Assembly (NCBI RefSeq): GCF_012931985.1
Contig: NZ_JAAFGM010000003.1
Coordinates: 62,001 to 126,000, forward strand
Reading direction: 5' to 3'
DNA length: 64,000 nt
DNA from: Candidatus Roseilinea sp. NK_OTU-006
GTDB lineage: Bacteria; Chloroflexota; Anaerolineae; J036; Brachytrichaceae
Position 1 is the first letter of the stretch. Each line of letters begins with the position of its first letter. A program made the translations under genes and the position numbers. The notes beneath the pieces were generated by a model, which saw only the letters and a list, made by a program, of their open reading frames with translations, was not told the origin of the DNA and searched no databases. Below are positions 9,957-18,325 of this stretch, piece after piece.

Positions 9957-10224
9957 GAAGAGCGCCATTGTAGCGTAGGGCGCGTGCGTGCCAGCCGGTA
10001 TTCGGCGCACGTGATTGGGGCGGCTGGATATCCGGCAAAAGCGCGAGCGTGCGCGTGGTGAACGGCGGCGCGCCCATGTGCACGTATTTGTCGGTCTGGT
10101 CGAGCGGGATGATCTGGCCATCGGCGATCGCGCTGGCCGGCACGCCAATGAACAAGTGGAGATGACCTTCGCCCGGCTGAGGCAGGCCCGGCCACACGAG
10201 CCGGAACCGGTATGTCGAACTCAC
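9949..10224 (-). pseudogene. possible fragment of a secreted domain protein (DUF4399-like), or small orphan ORF
   Basis: Reverse-strand frame from a GTG at 10224: the middle part (RFRLVWPGLPQPGEGHLHLF, then DGQIIPLDQTDKYVHMGAPP) looks like a real beta-rich domain and weakly recalls DUF4399, in which a GHxHL strand is followed by an IP...xxHxG segment. There is no signal peptide and the last 30 residues look random where they enter the next gene. I read it as a remnant that lost its N-terminus; a genuine 91-residue protein cannot be excluded. Confidence 0.35.
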
Positions 10225-10357
10225 CTTACGGCCGTTTTGTGCGCAGCGATGTAAGGGGATCATAGAGGCGTGCTTTTGCCGACGCATTCTCAGCGAGTTG
10301 TAATCCTCGCGCCCTATGATCCGGCGCATATTTGGGTGAGGAGGATTTTCAGAAACG

Positions 10358-10786
10358 ATGATGCCAACGTCCCGAATGATTGCTGCAGCGGTCATGGCGG
10401 CTGCGATGATCGCGCTGTCGGCATGTGGCTCGCCCCGGGCGACGCCGACAGCAACGCCGGTCGCTTCAACTGCCGCCCCCGTCGTAGCGTCAATCGAAGT
10501 TAATCGTCCGCTGTTCATTGACTTCTATGCACCCTGGTGAGGATCGTGCATGGCGATGAAGCCTGTCGTGAGCAGGCTCGAAGAGGAATTCGGCGATCGG
10601 GTGGAATTCAGAGCGCTGAATATTGACGAAACCAGCTCCAAGGAGGCGATGGCGAAATACAAGTTCGTCGGTCAACCCCAGTTCGTCGTCGTCGCGCCGA
10701 ACGGCGAGATCGTCGCCTCGCGCAACGGCATGCAGACTTACGAGCGGTTGAAAGCCGATATCGAAGCCGCTTTAGCCAAGCGGTAA
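10358..10786 (+). CDS. thioredoxin-like lipoprotein, probable selenoprotein (Sec encoded by TGA at 10538-10540)
   Basis: Reading through one in-frame TGA gives a single 142-residue protein. Residues 1-24 are a signal peptide with lipobox LSAC; a Thr/Pro/Ala-rich tether follows; from about residue 50 it is a thioredoxin domain. The active site reads FYAPW-TGA-GSCMAMKP, so TGA (codon 61) sits exactly where the first Cys of WCGSC belongs, and the second Cys is intact. The domain continues with the expected LNIDE strand, VGQPQFVVVAPNG (cis-Pro) and a last helix to TAA. The frame is clean on both sides. A hairpin at 10560-10578 fits a bacterial SECIS. A GGAGG lies upstream of the ATG and a TATGAT box at 10315-10320. 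It likely acts as an extracytoplasmic thiol oxidoreductase. The alternative is a nonsense mutation of TGC. Confidence 0.8.
10560..10578 (+). promoter_or_regulatory. candidate bacterial SECIS hairpin
   Basis: Inverted repeat AGCCTG (10560-10565) and CAGGCT (10573-10578) with loop TCGTGAG. A U-G pair can extend the stem, leaving loop CGTGA with a G among its first two bases. The loop begins 26 bases after the TGA (10538-10540), within the 16-37 range of the published bSECIS model. It lies inside the coding region, as bacterial SECIS elements do. Confidence 0.6.
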
Positions 10787-10797
10787 GCATGCAAAAC

Positions 10798-10839
10798 AAA
10801 TCGCCCTCTGTTCCCCTTCGATGCAGCAGAGGGCGATTT
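10798..10839. terminator. bidirectional terminator hairpin
   Basis: Perfect 13-bp inverted repeat aaatcgccctctg (10798-10810) and cagagggcgattt (10827-10839) between two convergent genes. The A-rich left flank and T-rich right arm let it stop transcription from both sides; its right arm ends at the Uma2 stop codon. Confidence 0.8.
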
Positions 10840-11348
10840 CATTCCTCGGTCTCCACGATCCCCCACCACTCCATGAGCTTGAGCAAGCCCGGCTGTTTGT
10901 GAAACCACTCTACCGGGAAGGCTAACTGCACGATGGCTGCAGAGTAGTGTAGGCCGCCTTTGTCCGGCGGGATCAGATCGTAGTTCCAGTTCGCATCGGC
11001 CTGATAGCAAAATCCGCGCCCCTTGTCGGCCTCGATCTGCCAGTATTCCAGCACATGCGCAGCGGCGTAGCGTCGCCGGAGCGCTGCGCGCTCACCCTCG
11101 TTTGTGCCGCTGTGTAGCACGTCTACGGCCAGCGCTGGCGGGCTGTAGATCGCATCGGCTTTGACGGATCTGCGCTCGCTGTTCGGCACGTAAAGCACGT
11201 CCGGCATTAGCACATCGTCGCCCACGACGACGCGCGCGCCTTTGCCGATGACGGCGCCCAGTTCATACGCCTCGACGACCACGGTGAGCAGGTTGACCAG
11301 CCATGCTTGCAACTTGGCCTGTAGGACGCTGTAGGGTGAGGGGGACAT
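10839..11348 (-). CDS. Uma2-family (DUF820) putative endonuclease
   Basis: About 169 residues of the Uma2/DUF820 group, a PD-(D/E)XK-like fold abundant in Cyanobacteria and Chloroflexota, with unknown biological role. Visible family elements are GDDVLMPDVLYV (metal-binding Asp), PALAVDVLHSGT (in place of the common PxLVVEVLSPST) and the helix with EYWQIEAD. The family's usual Glu in the E-x-L segment is Asp here. The ATG at 11346-11348 starts MSPSPYSV; the longer frame upstream lies in a low-complexity repeat. Confidence 0.8.
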   Translation of the reverse strand: MSPSPYSVLQAKLQAWLVNLLTVVVEAYELGAVIGKGARVVVGDDVLMPDVLYVPNSERRSVKADAIYSPPALAVDVLHSGTNEGERAALRRRYAAAHVLEYWQIEADKGRGFCYQADANWNYDLIPPDKGGLHYSAAIVQLAFPVEWFHKQPGLLKLMEWWGIVETEE

Positions 11349-11423
11349 GCGGTAAAGCGTGAAGTGTGAAACGTAAAGCGGGATCGTGGATCGTCGGTTG
11401 AACTCATGACCCACAATCAACGA
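11349..11423. repeat. low-complexity degenerate word repeat
   Basis: Intergenic stretch made of near-repeated words: GTGAAGTGTGAAACGTAAAG, GATCGTGGATCGTCG, and CAATCAACGATCAAC. It resembles the other repeat tracts in this window in being built from imperfect 8-10-base words. No ORF or hairpin is assigned. Confidence 0.45.
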
Positions 11424-12314
11424 TCAACATTGGGCGACCGCGACCGGCCGGCCGTCAATCTCACGCAGCGCACGCCAGCGCACGGGAACGTAGTAGGTCT
11501 CGAATTCGAGTAAGCTCCGATCAACAGTGGTCACGTAAGTGCGCATGGATTTGCCGCCGTAATGCGCATAGCCCAGACACGCCGTATAGCCCTGCTCCGG
11601 CGCCAATGCCCAGCCCAAAGCGTCGCGCACGTGCTCCCGTGTTCGCCACACCAGGCCGAAGCCGCGCACCGGCGCGAACCTGTCGGAGGGCGGCTCGGCG
11701 GTGAGCGGCGGCTCAGGACTGCCCTCGATGAACACATCGTCGTAGCGTTCGAGTCTGGCCGCATTGGCAGAGTGCAGCGCATCGTAGAGCACATAGATCG
11801 AGTCCATCTCGGCCAGCCAGATCATCGCGCCGCGCTCGAAGCGCTGGAAGGCGGCCGGCGTCGCGCGTGCGGGCGCAAAGGGGCATCCTTCCACGCGCGG
11901 TTCGAAGAACCAGGGATAGTCGCACGCCAGGTTGAGGCGCTGCGCGCCGCGCAGTTGGCCGTCCACGTTCAACATCAGCCAGAGCGGGCTAATCGCGTTG
12001 GCTTCTGAGGGCACGGTGAACGAGATCGCACCGGCATCGCGTGAAGGTGTGCTGCGAATCTGCTGCGGCAGGCGAAATCCCGCCGGCGCGCCGCCCGGCG
12101 TCATAGCGATGAGCGTCACGCGGCGCGCGGGCCGATCAAGCTGATAAGTCGCGATGACGGTTTCGCCTTTGGCCGCTTCAGCCTGGTCGAGCGTGAAAGA
12201 GAGCAGGCGCGCCGCTTGTGGCGTCGGCATGACGGCGGCTGCCGGCGCGCCGTGGAGCACGACCACGCTCAGCACCACTGCGCCTGCGCGACACATCCGG
12301 CCCAACGTTCGCAT
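11424..12314 (-). CDS. secreted hypothetical protein of a Chloroflexota-type family
   Basis: 296 residues with an N-terminal signal peptide (hydrophobic AVVLSVVVLHGAPAAA) and a mature part of two regions. Residues 35-120 look like an immunoglobulin-like beta domain. Residues 130-296 carry a pattern I associate with extracytoplasmic proteins of Anaerolineae: FQRFERGAMIWLAEMDSIYV, then FAPVRGFGLVWR and LGWALAPEQGY. The function is unknown; cell-surface binding is a guess. The ATG at 12314 has no Shine-Dalgarno site and a TACAAT box 7 bases upstream. It is divergent from the GNAT gene, with start codons 14 bases apart. Confidence 0.75.
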   Translation of the reverse strand: MRTLGRMCRAGAVVLSVVVLHGAPAAAVMPTPQAARLLSFTLDQAEAAKGETVIATYQLDRPARRVTLIAMTPGGAPAGFRLPQQIRSTPSRDAGAISFTVPSEANAISPLWLMLNVDGQLRGAQRLNLACDYPWFFEPRVEGCPFAPARATPAAFQRFERGAMIWLAEMDSIYVLYDALHSANAARLERYDDVFIEGSPEPPLTAEPPSDRFAPVRGFGLVWRTREHVRDALGWALAPEQGYTACLGYAHYGGKSMRTYVTTVDRSLLEFETYYVPVRWRALREIDGRPVAVAQC

Positions 12315-12321
12315 AAACTCA

Positions 12322-12327
12322 ATTGTA
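12322..12327 (-). promoter_or_regulatory. -10 box of the secreted protein gene, leaderless spacing
   Basis: TACAAT on the minus strand, 7 bases before the ATG at 12314. It lies in a 14-base gap between two divergent start codons, so both promoters must overlap the opposite gene. Confidence 0.55.
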
Positions 12328-12328
12328 G

Positions 12329-12775
12329 ATGAGCGACCTGGTCATCGCGCGATTCACGCCGGCCGATCAGCCCGAGGCGCAGGCGCTGATCCTGGCCGGG
12401 ATGGAGGAGCGTTGGGGCGCCCTGGACCCGTCGCTCAATCCCGACCTGAACGACATCGCCAAAAACTACGCCGGAGGCATCTTTCTCGTCGCGCGGTGGG
12501 AGGGACAACTCGTCGGCACAGGCGCGTTGCTGCCGGAGGGCGAGAGGACAGGACGAATTGTGCGCATGTCGGTCGCTCGGTCGCACCGCTGCCGCGGGAT
12601 CGGCGCACGCATCCTGCAGGCGCTGCTCGACGAGGCGCGGTCGCGCGGGTATCGCACGATCGTGTTGGAGACGACCGAGACGTGGGATGACGCGATCGCG
12701 TTCTACCTGAAGCACGGCTTTCGCATCGTCGCGCGCCGCGATGGGGAGGTGCACTTCGCGCTGACGTTGGCCTGA
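12329..12775 (+). CDS. GNAT-family N-acetyltransferase
   Basis: 148 residues with the GNAT fold. Acetyl-CoA motif A is RIVRMSVARSHRCRGIGARI (the R/Q-x-x-G-x-G/A loop as RCRGIG), and motif B is WDDAIAFYLKHGFR. The acceptor is unknown. It starts 14 bases from a divergent gene; no Shine-Dalgarno site is present. Confidence 0.88.
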   Translation: MSDLVIARFTPADQPEAQALILAGMEERWGALDPSLNPDLNDIAKNYAGGIFLVARWEGQLVGTGALLPEGERTGRIVRMSVARSHRCRGIGARILQALLDEARSRGYRTIVLETTETWDDAIAFYLKHGFRIVARRDGEVHFALTLA

Positions 12776-12787
12776 AGCGCGACGAGG

Positions 12788-13387
12788 TCACAGCCGCATT
12801 CCATACATGATGGCGTGTTGATCCTCTCGGAGGCGCTGAAAGCCCATGTGTTTGTAGAAGGCGATGGCGTTGAGGTTGCGCGCGCCCACGCCCAAATGCA
12901 CCGCCGGCGCGCCCAGCTCGCGCAGCCGCGCCAAGAAGGTCTCCATCAACCGACGTCCCCAACCCTGCTTCTGAGCGATCGGCAGGATGTCTATGTGCAA
13001 ATGCGCCGGGTACTCGCGCGCGATCTCGTCCACCTTAATTCCGGCATGGATGGCGCGGATCATCTGCGCGTCGGGCGAGTGATCGTCGGGCGACGGCAGG
13101 GGATAACGCGCGCGCAATGCGGGGAACCACTCGCGCTCGCAACGTGCGGCGAATTCGGCGGTGTCGCGTGCGCCGAGAATATAGCCGCAGGGTTCATCAT
13201 GCTCATCAACCAGGACGAACGACGTCTCCGGCGCGAGCACACCGTAGGGTGCCGCGAAGTAATGACCCAGGAGATCCGGATCGCGAAATCGCGCGGTTGC
13301 ATCAGCGCCGCTGTCGCCGGTTTTCAGGCAGATGGCGTAGAGCGCGCGTAAGTCGCGCGGTTGGTAGGGCCGGATCGCAAAACGCAT
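12788..13387 (-). CDS. GNAT-family N-acetyltransferase
   Basis: 199 residues. The N-terminus ([20 protein letters not shown]) and the insertion before motif A resemble the acetyltransferase group related to the C-terminal domain of bacterial O-GlcNAcase/hexosaminidase proteins. Motif A is [19 protein letters not shown], motif B is [13 protein letters not shown]. It is convergent with the other GNAT gene with 12 bases between. A TAAATT box lies 6 bases before the ATG. Confidence 0.88.
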   Translation of the reverse strand: MRFAIRPYQPRDLRALYAICLKTGDSGADATARFRDPDLLGHYFAAPYGVLAPETSFVLVDEHDEPCGYILGARDTAEFAARCEREWFPALRARYPLPSPDDHSPDAQMIRAIHAGIKVDEIAREYPAHLHIDILPIAQKQGWGRRLMETFLARLRELGAPAVHLGVGARNLNAIAFYKHMGFQRLREDQHAIMYGMRL

Positions 13388-13393
13388 GGAACC

Positions 13394-13399
13394 AATTTA
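13394..13399 (-). promoter_or_regulatory. -10 box of the GNAT gene at 12788-13387, leaderless spacing
   Basis: TAAATT on the minus strand, 6 bases before the ATG at 13385-13387. It overlaps the stop codon of the small ORF at 13397-13465. Confidence 0.4.
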
Positions 13400-13465
13400 A
13401 GTCTTGCGACGCACCACCGACTCAGTCTGCTCGAAGTGGAGGCCGTAGTCGCGCGCGTCGCTCAT
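13397..13465 (-). CDS. very small ORF coupled to the glycosyltransferase (22 residues)
   Basis: Reverse-strand ATG overlaps the glycosyltransferase stop (ATGA at 13462-13465) and reads [13 protein letters not shown] through to TAA at 13397-13399. The composition is protein-like. It could be a small coupled protein or the N-terminal stub of a lost gene. Evidence is position only. Confidence 0.3.
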   Translation of the reverse strand: MSDARDYGLHFEQTESVVRRKT

Positions 13466-14616
13466 TTTACGGCGTCGAGATAACATGCCACCGTCCGCTC
13501 AGCCGTCTGTTGCCAGGTGAACTGCGCTGCGCGCGCCAGCGACTTCGCGCGCAGCGCAGCGCGCAGCGCATCGTCGCTCAGCACGCGATGCAGCGCCTCG
13601 GCGAGCGCGCGAACGTCGGTGGGGTCCACCGTGATGCCGGCTTCGCCGACGACCTCCGGCAGCGAGGTGACGTTCGACGTGACGACCGGCGCGCCGCACG
13701 CCATCGCCTCCAGCGGCGGCAGGCCGAAACCCTCATACAGCGACGGGTAGGCCATCACTGCACATGCGCTATACCACTTCGGCAAGTCCTCATCGCTCAC
13801 ACGACCGATCAGCCGGACGCGCTCTTCGAGGCCAAGTCGGCGGATGCGTGTGAATATATCGTCGTATTTCCAGGCCAAGCTCCCGCCCACGAACAACTGG
13901 AGATGGGAGAACGACGATTGGGCGTTCAGGACGGAGAAAGCTTCGATCAGGCGAGGAAGATTTTTGCGCGGCTCCAGGCTGCCCAGGTAGAAGATGGCTT
14001 GGTCACCGATGCCGTGCTGCACCTTGAAAGCGGCCACGGCCTCCGGCGGCTGGGGCTTGAAGTGGTCGTGATCCACGCCCAGCGGGATGGCAACGACCTT
14101 CTCCGGCGCGACGCCCAGGTGCTGCACCACGTCGCGTCGGGTCCACTCGCTGATGGCGATCACGCGCGCAGCGCGCCGGCACGACCGGCGCGTGAACAAC
14201 GACAGGTAGATGCGGTTCATCCGCTTGTGCGCTCGCGGTTGCGTGATGAAGCTCAGATCGAAGACGGTGACCACCGTGGGGCACGGCGCGCGCAGCGGCG
14301 CGACGAAGCCCAGGCCGTGGTACAAGTCGGCTCTGCGTTCGCGCAGCACGCGAGGCGTCTCGGTTTGCTCGACGAGAATACGGCTGAGCGGACGTTCGGT
14401 GCTGCGCGAGGCGGGGAGGACCGTCAGTCGCGCATCGGTCGTTAATAGGTCCTGAGGCGCAACCGCGGGGCTAATGAGCGCCGTGAAGTACGCCTCCGGA
14501 TGACGCGCGGCGACACCGGCAATTCCCCGTAAGAGATGTTGCGCGTAGCGATGCACGCCGGCCTGTCGGTAGCCGGGCGCGCCGCTGAGCAGATACGCGC
14601 CGAGGACGATGTGCAT
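13462..14616 (-). CDS. family 4 glycosyltransferase (GT-B fold)
   Basis: 384 residues. The N-terminal acceptor domain begins [12 protein letters not shown] and has [12 protein letters not shown]. The C-terminal donor domain has [16 protein letters not shown] and the retaining EX7E motif in [19 protein letters not shown], then EVVGEAGI. It probably transfers a sugar from a nucleotide donor to a lipid or polysaccharide acceptor in the cytoplasm. No polysaccharide cluster surrounds it. It ends with an ATGA overlap into a tiny ORF. Confidence 0.92.
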   Translation of the reverse strand: MHIVLGAYLLSGAPGYRQAGVHRYAQHLLRGIAGVAARHPEAYFTALISPAVAPQDLLTTDARLTVLPASRSTERPLSRILVEQTETPRVLRERRADLYHGLGFVAPLRAPCPTVVTVFDLSFITQPRAHKRMNRIYLSLFTRRSCRRAARVIAISEWTRRDVVQHLGVAPEKVVAIPLGVDHDHFKPQPPEAVAAFKVQHGIGDQAIFYLGSLEPRKNLPRLIEAFSVLNAQSSFSHLQLFVGGSLAWKYDDIFTRIRRLGLEERVRLIGRVSDEDLPKWYSACAVMAYPSLYEGFGLPPLEAMACGAPVVTSNVTSLPEVVGEAGITVDPTDVRALAEALHRVLSDDALRAALRAKSLARAAQFTWQQTAERTVACYLDAVK

Positions 14617-14640
14617 CTCGACAACGCCGGCCTGTGTGCT

Positions 14641-15849
14641 TCAACGAAAAAAGGCAGCGATCACCTGCTTCAGGGTCGGCTTGCTGCCGGATAACAGCGC
14701 CTGAGCGCGGAAGGCGCGCGCACTGGCCTGGATCGCCAGATAGACCAGGCCGGCCAGCAACGCTAGGCTGATTGCCACTTCCAACGGCGGCACGCTCGTT
14801 CCGAACAAGCGCATCGGCATCACCAGCGGCGAGGTGAAAGGGATCAGGCTGAGTGCGACGGCCAGCGGCCCGTTCGGTTCGGCGGTGATGGCGGTGTTCA
14901 GGTAGAGCGGCACGAAGAGCGGGAGCGATACCAGGAATGTGTACTGCGCCGCCTCGCGCGAGCCGGGCATCAACGCGCCCAGACCGGCCAGCAGGCTGGC
15001 ATAGACGAAGTAGCTCAACACGAAGAACAGCGCCGTCAGCAGCACGGCGGCCGGTGAGATCGGGCCGATCACCTCGCTGAGGAAGGGCAGGCGCGTGAGC
15101 GCCAGGATGGCCGAGCCGAACCACAGCACCATTTGAATCAGGCCGACCAGGCTCAGCCCGAGGATCTTGCCGGCCAGCAAATCGGCGGGTGAGACCGACG
15201 ACATGAGGATCTCGATCACGCGATTCTCTTTCTCCGTCGTCACTGATTGCATCAGATACGCCGACGCCGTTATCAGGATGGTGAAGAAGAGCACGGCTAC
15301 GCCATATACCAGCGGGGAGAACCCGCCGAACGACGGCCCGGTTCGTGTCCGCACCGTGGCAACCGATTCGCTCTGCGTGATATTCACCTGCCGGTCGAGT
15401 TGCGTCCACAACGCCTCGTCGTCCAACAAGTTGCGGTTCACCATGCGCTGAAAGGCGCCTACCCTCCGGCGTGGACCGAGCGGGCTGTCATCCAGCTCTT
15501 TCGTCACCATGCGCACCTGGCCGGTCTGCATGTAGTCCGCGGGGATGACATAGAACGCCTCGATCGCGCCAGATCGAAGCGCGCGTTCGGCTTCCGGCTC
15601 GCCGGCGAATCGCTCGAAGCCGTCGTCGGCCCGGCGAACGATGCCGGCGTAATCCACGAACCCGTGCGGCAGGTTCGACTGGCTCGTGCGTTGCGTGGCC
15701 ACCGCCGCTGTCGCAACGCCGCTGATGAGGCTGATGACGACGATCACCGCGCCTATGATGATCGGCAGGCCGATGATGCCGAACCAGAAGCTCGGCTTGG
15801 AGACGATGGTCCGGAACTCGTGCTTCAGGACGACCCAGGTCTTGGACAT
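14641..15849 (-). CDS. ABC-2 type exporter permease (NatB-like)
   Basis: About 402 residues: one membrane span at the N-terminus (residues 20-42), a 150-residue extracytoplasmic domain, then about five C-terminal spans, the ABC2_membrane_3 layout of NatB. A conserved segment TTEKENRVIEILMSSV precedes the membrane core. The ATG at 15847-15849 has a GGGGG Shine-Dalgarno site. It pairs with a second permease (15920-17119) and the ATPase at 17154; the substrate could be Na+ or a small molecule. Confidence 0.9.
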   Translation of the reverse strand: MSKTWVVLKHEFRTIVSKPSFWFGIIGLPIIIGAVIVVISLISGVATAAVATQRTSQSNLPHGFVDYAGIVRRADDGFERFAGEPEAERALRSGAIEAFYVIPADYMQTGQVRMVTKELDDSPLGPRRRVGAFQRMVNRNLLDDEALWTQLDRQVNITQSESVATVRTRTGPSFGGFSPLVYGVAVLFFTILITASAYLMQSVTTEKENRVIEILMSSVSPADLLAGKILGLSLVGLIQMVLWFGSAILALTRLPFLSEVIGPISPAAVLLTALFFVLSYFVYASLLAGLGALMPGSREAAQYTFLVSLPLFVPLYLNTAITAEPNGPLAVALSLIPFTSPLVMPMRLFGTSVPPLEVAISLALLAGLVYLAIQASARAFRAQALLSGSKPTLKQVIAAFFR

Positions 15850-15919
15850 GTGTTCACCCCCTACGCCCAACTCCCGATTCACCCCTGCGGGCGAAGTGGG
15901 AGCCGGGAGTCGGAAATGG

Positions 15920-17119
15920 TCAGAACCGAATGCTCGCTGCCAGCTCGCTCCACTTCACGCCCTTGTCGAAGCGCAGCATACCGATGCGGAAGATACGCCC
16001 GGCCAGCCAGATCGCGCCGGCGGCGCCGGCCGCAAGCAGCACTAACGCGAGGATGATCTGCCATGCCGGCACGCTCACCATGCCATAGCGCATCAACAGC
16101 GTAAGCGGCGATGTGAACGGGATCAGGCTCAAGATCACCGCAAAGGCGCCGTTCGGGTCGAACCAGATCACCACAAGGAAGAAGAGCGGGATCACGGCGA
16201 TCAGCATGATGGGCGAAGCGTAGTTCTGCCCCTGCTTGGCGTCCGCGACCATCGAGCCGATGGCGGCCAGGAAGGCGCCGAGCATCACGTAGTACAGCGT
16301 GAACAGCACCAGGGTGAGCACGATGAAACCCGGTTCAAGCGAGATATTTCGCAGAAAGGGCAGTCGCGGGCGCAGCACCGATAGCGCGACGAATGCGGCG
16401 ATAGACCAGATCGCCATCTGCAGCAGGCCGACCGCACTCAGGCCGAACACCTTGCCGGCCATCAGTTGCGTGGGCGTCACCGAGGTGATCACCACCTCCA
16501 TCGTGCGGTTCTCCTTTTCATCCAGCACCGCCTGCATGAAGTACTCCGAGCTGTTGAAGGCTGCCGTGATGAAGAGTAGGGTGAACACCAGGGGGAGCAA
16601 GAAAGAAGGGAGGTCGTCGTCGCGGATCGCGCGGGCGCGATCCGGTGTCTCGAAGGAGAAGCGCGATCCTTCCAGCACGCGCTGGGCGATGGATGCGGGT
16701 TGGCCGGCCAGCAGTTGCGCGTTGCGATAGCGCTCGAACGCCTGAACCAATTCATCGCTGCTCGGCTCGTCCTCCCAGTAGATCAGTCGCACATCGCCGC
16801 TGCTGAGGAAGTCCGGCGTGAGCACGAGATAGGCGGTGATCTCTCCGCGCTCCAGCGCAGCGCGCGCGCTCGTTTCGTCGTCGAAGCGCGTGAAGGTAAA
16901 CGCGGCGTCCGGCGGATTCGTCGCTTGCGGAAGCGCGCCGTTCGGATCAACGTAGCCGATCGCGCCGCTCTCGAAGCGCGCCGCTGCCGACGCGCTGATG
17001 AAGCTGCTCACCATTGCGATCGCGAGGATGATCAACGGCATTAGCAGTATGCCGATGAAGCGCCGCCGGAAGGTGTGGCGCTTGAACTCGTGCCAGGCGA
17101 TCAACAGGATCTTTGACAT
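15920..17119 (-). CDS. ABC-2 type exporter permease (NatB-like)
   Basis: 399 residues, paralogous in layout to its downstream neighbour: N-terminal span (IGILLMPLIILAIAMVSSF), an extracytoplasmic domain, the DEKENRTMEVVITSVTP segment and about five C-terminal spans. Together the two permeases give the heterodimeric membrane part of one exporter. It follows the ATPase gene by 34 bases, the gap being a low-complexity tract. Confidence 0.9.
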   Translation of the reverse strand: MSKILLIAWHEFKRHTFRRRFIGILLMPLIILAIAMVSSFISASAAARFESGAIGYVDPNGALPQATNPPDAAFTFTRFDDETSARAALERGEITAYLVLTPDFLSSGDVRLIYWEDEPSSDELVQAFERYRNAQLLAGQPASIAQRVLEGSRFSFETPDRARAIRDDDLPSFLLPLVFTLLFITAAFNSSEYFMQAVLDEKENRTMEVVITSVTPTQLMAGKVFGLSAVGLLQMAIWSIAAFVALSVLRPRLPFLRNISLEPGFIVLTLVLFTLYYVMLGAFLAAIGSMVADAKQGQNYASPIMLIAVIPLFFLVVIWFDPNGAFAVILSLIPFTSPLTLLMRYGMVSVPAWQIILALVLLAAGAAGAIWLAGRIFRIGMLRFDKGVKWSELAASIRF

Positions 17120-17123
17120 GGTG

Positions 17124-17154
17124 GCGCTACAGTTTGCGTCTTGCGTTTTGCGTT
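17124..17154. repeat. low-complexity TTTGCG word repeat
   Basis: The gap between ATPase and permease is built from imperfect TTTGCG/CTTGCG words (agtttgcgtcttgcgttttg and onward). It belongs to the same type of degenerate intergenic repeat seen elsewhere in the window. Confidence 0.45.
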
Positions 17155-18068
17155 TACGTTCGTCTCCCCGACACCACCCGCACGAAGATGTCGTCCATCG
17201 TCGGGAGGGCCAGCTCGAACGCCTCGATCTTCAAGCCCGGCGTGGTCGCCAACTGCGCCAGCAGCGCTTGGGTGTCCATGTCGCCGGGCAGCGACAGCGT
17301 GTGCGTGTTGCCCTTGCGGCTGGTCTCCAACACACCGGGGATGTGCGGCAGCTCGCCGTGCGCGGTGACCCGGACGGCGTTGTCCGCGTACTGCCGGCGA
17401 ATCTCGTCCACGCTGCCGTAGAGCACCGACGCGCCCTTGTCAATCAGCACGATGCGGTCGCACATTTCCTCGACCTGGTGCATCTGGTGTGTGGACATGA
17501 TGATCGTCGTGCCTTTGCGATGCTCTTCGAGCAGGAGGTCCTGCACCAGCCGTGTATTGACCGGATCGAGGCCGCTGAACGGTTCGTCAATGATGATGAC
17601 TTCCGGAGCGTGAATCAGCGCCGTGATGATCTGCACCTTTTGTTGCATGCCTTTGCTGAACTCGCTCACTTTCTTGCGTTTCTCGGCGGCCAAGCCCAAT
17701 CGCTCGAAGAAGGCATCGGCGCGCCGGCGGGCTTCCTGGCGCGAGAGGCCCTTCAGCTCGGCCAGATACAGCACGCACTCTTCGACGCGCAAGTCTTTGT
17801 AGAGGCCGCGCTCCTCCGGCAAGTAGCCAATACGCGCCTTCTTGGCTTCGGTCATCGGCCCGCCGAGCACATTGATCTCGCCGCGGTCGGGCTTGTAGAT
17901 GTCGAGGATCATGCGGAGCGTGGTGGTCTTGCCGGCGCCGTTCGGGCCGAGCAAGCCGAAGATTTCGCCGCGATGGACGTCGAAGCTCACATCGCGCACG
18001 GCCTGCGCCTGCCCGAACGCCTTGGCTAGGCCGGAGACCGAGACGGTCGCGCTGTGCATCGTTGTCAT
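17154..18068 (-). CDS. ABC exporter ATP-binding protein (NatA-like)
   Basis: 304 residues. Walker A LLGPNGAGKTTT, Q-loop region IGYLPEERGLY, signature SKGMQQKVQ, Walker B VIIIDEPFSGLDP and switch MSTHQMHQVEEM. The EERGLY variant of the Q-loop is typical of the NatA group. The C-terminal 80 residues form the DUF4162 domain. The start at 18066-18068 has an AGAGGTG site; a small membrane protein gene overlaps it upstream. Forms an operon with the two permeases. Confidence 0.93.
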   Translation of the reverse strand: MTTMHSATVSVSGLAKAFGQAQAVRDVSFDVHRGEIFGLLGPNGAGKTTTLRMILDIYKPDRGEINVLGGPMTEAKKARIGYLPEERGLYKDLRVEECVLYLAELKGLSRQEARRRADAFFERLGLAAEKRKKVSEFSKGMQQKVQIITALIHAPEVIIIDEPFSGLDPVNTRLVQDLLLEEHRKGTTIIMSTHQMHQVEEMCDRIVLIDKGASVLYGSVDEIRRQYADNAVRVTAHGELPHIPGVLETSRKGNTHTLSLPGDMDTQALLAQLATTPGLKIEAFELALPTMDDIFVRVVSGRRT

Positions 18069-18079
18069 GTTCACCTCTC

Positions 18080-18268
18080 TCAATCCGGCGGCTTGCGCAG
18101 CAACAGCCAGGCGCCTAGCAGCATCGGTGCGAAGAAGATCGCCGCACTAAGGAGCAGCGCGCTGAGCTGGCCGGTGATGCCGAGCACGATCATCCCTGCG
18201 AGCACCGGCCCGCCGACCAGCAGACCGCCGAATAAGCGACGCCACTTCGCGTCGCGGGGATCATTCAC
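18080..18268 (-). CDS. small membrane protein heading the ABC exporter operon
   Basis: 62 residues with two membrane spans (GLLVGGPVLAGMIVLGI and ALLLSAAIFFAPMLLGAWLL) and charged ends. Its stop lies 11 bases before the ATPase start, so it is co-transcribed with the exporter. No family is recognised; a small accessory subunit is plausible. Confidence 0.7.
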   Translation of the reverse strand: MNDPRDAKWRRLFGGLLVGGPVLAGMIVLGITGQLSALLLSAAIFFAPMLLGAWLLLRKPPD

Positions 18269-18325
18269 GTGTTGTAATCGTATCGCGTGTCATGTGCCCC
18301 GTCAATGAATTCTCCGTTACACCGC

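Noticed and set aside
10538-10540. Reading the TGA as an ordinary nonsense mutation that ends a short lipoprotein
   Set aside because: Kept as an alternative, but a single stop exactly at the Cys codon, an otherwise perfect frame, a SECIS-like hairpin and selA in the window favour selenocysteine.
13117-14445. Plus-strand open frame of 442 codons opposite the glycosyltransferase
   Set aside because: Arg-rich shadow without domains; the minus-strand glycosyltransferase and acetyltransferase explain the region.
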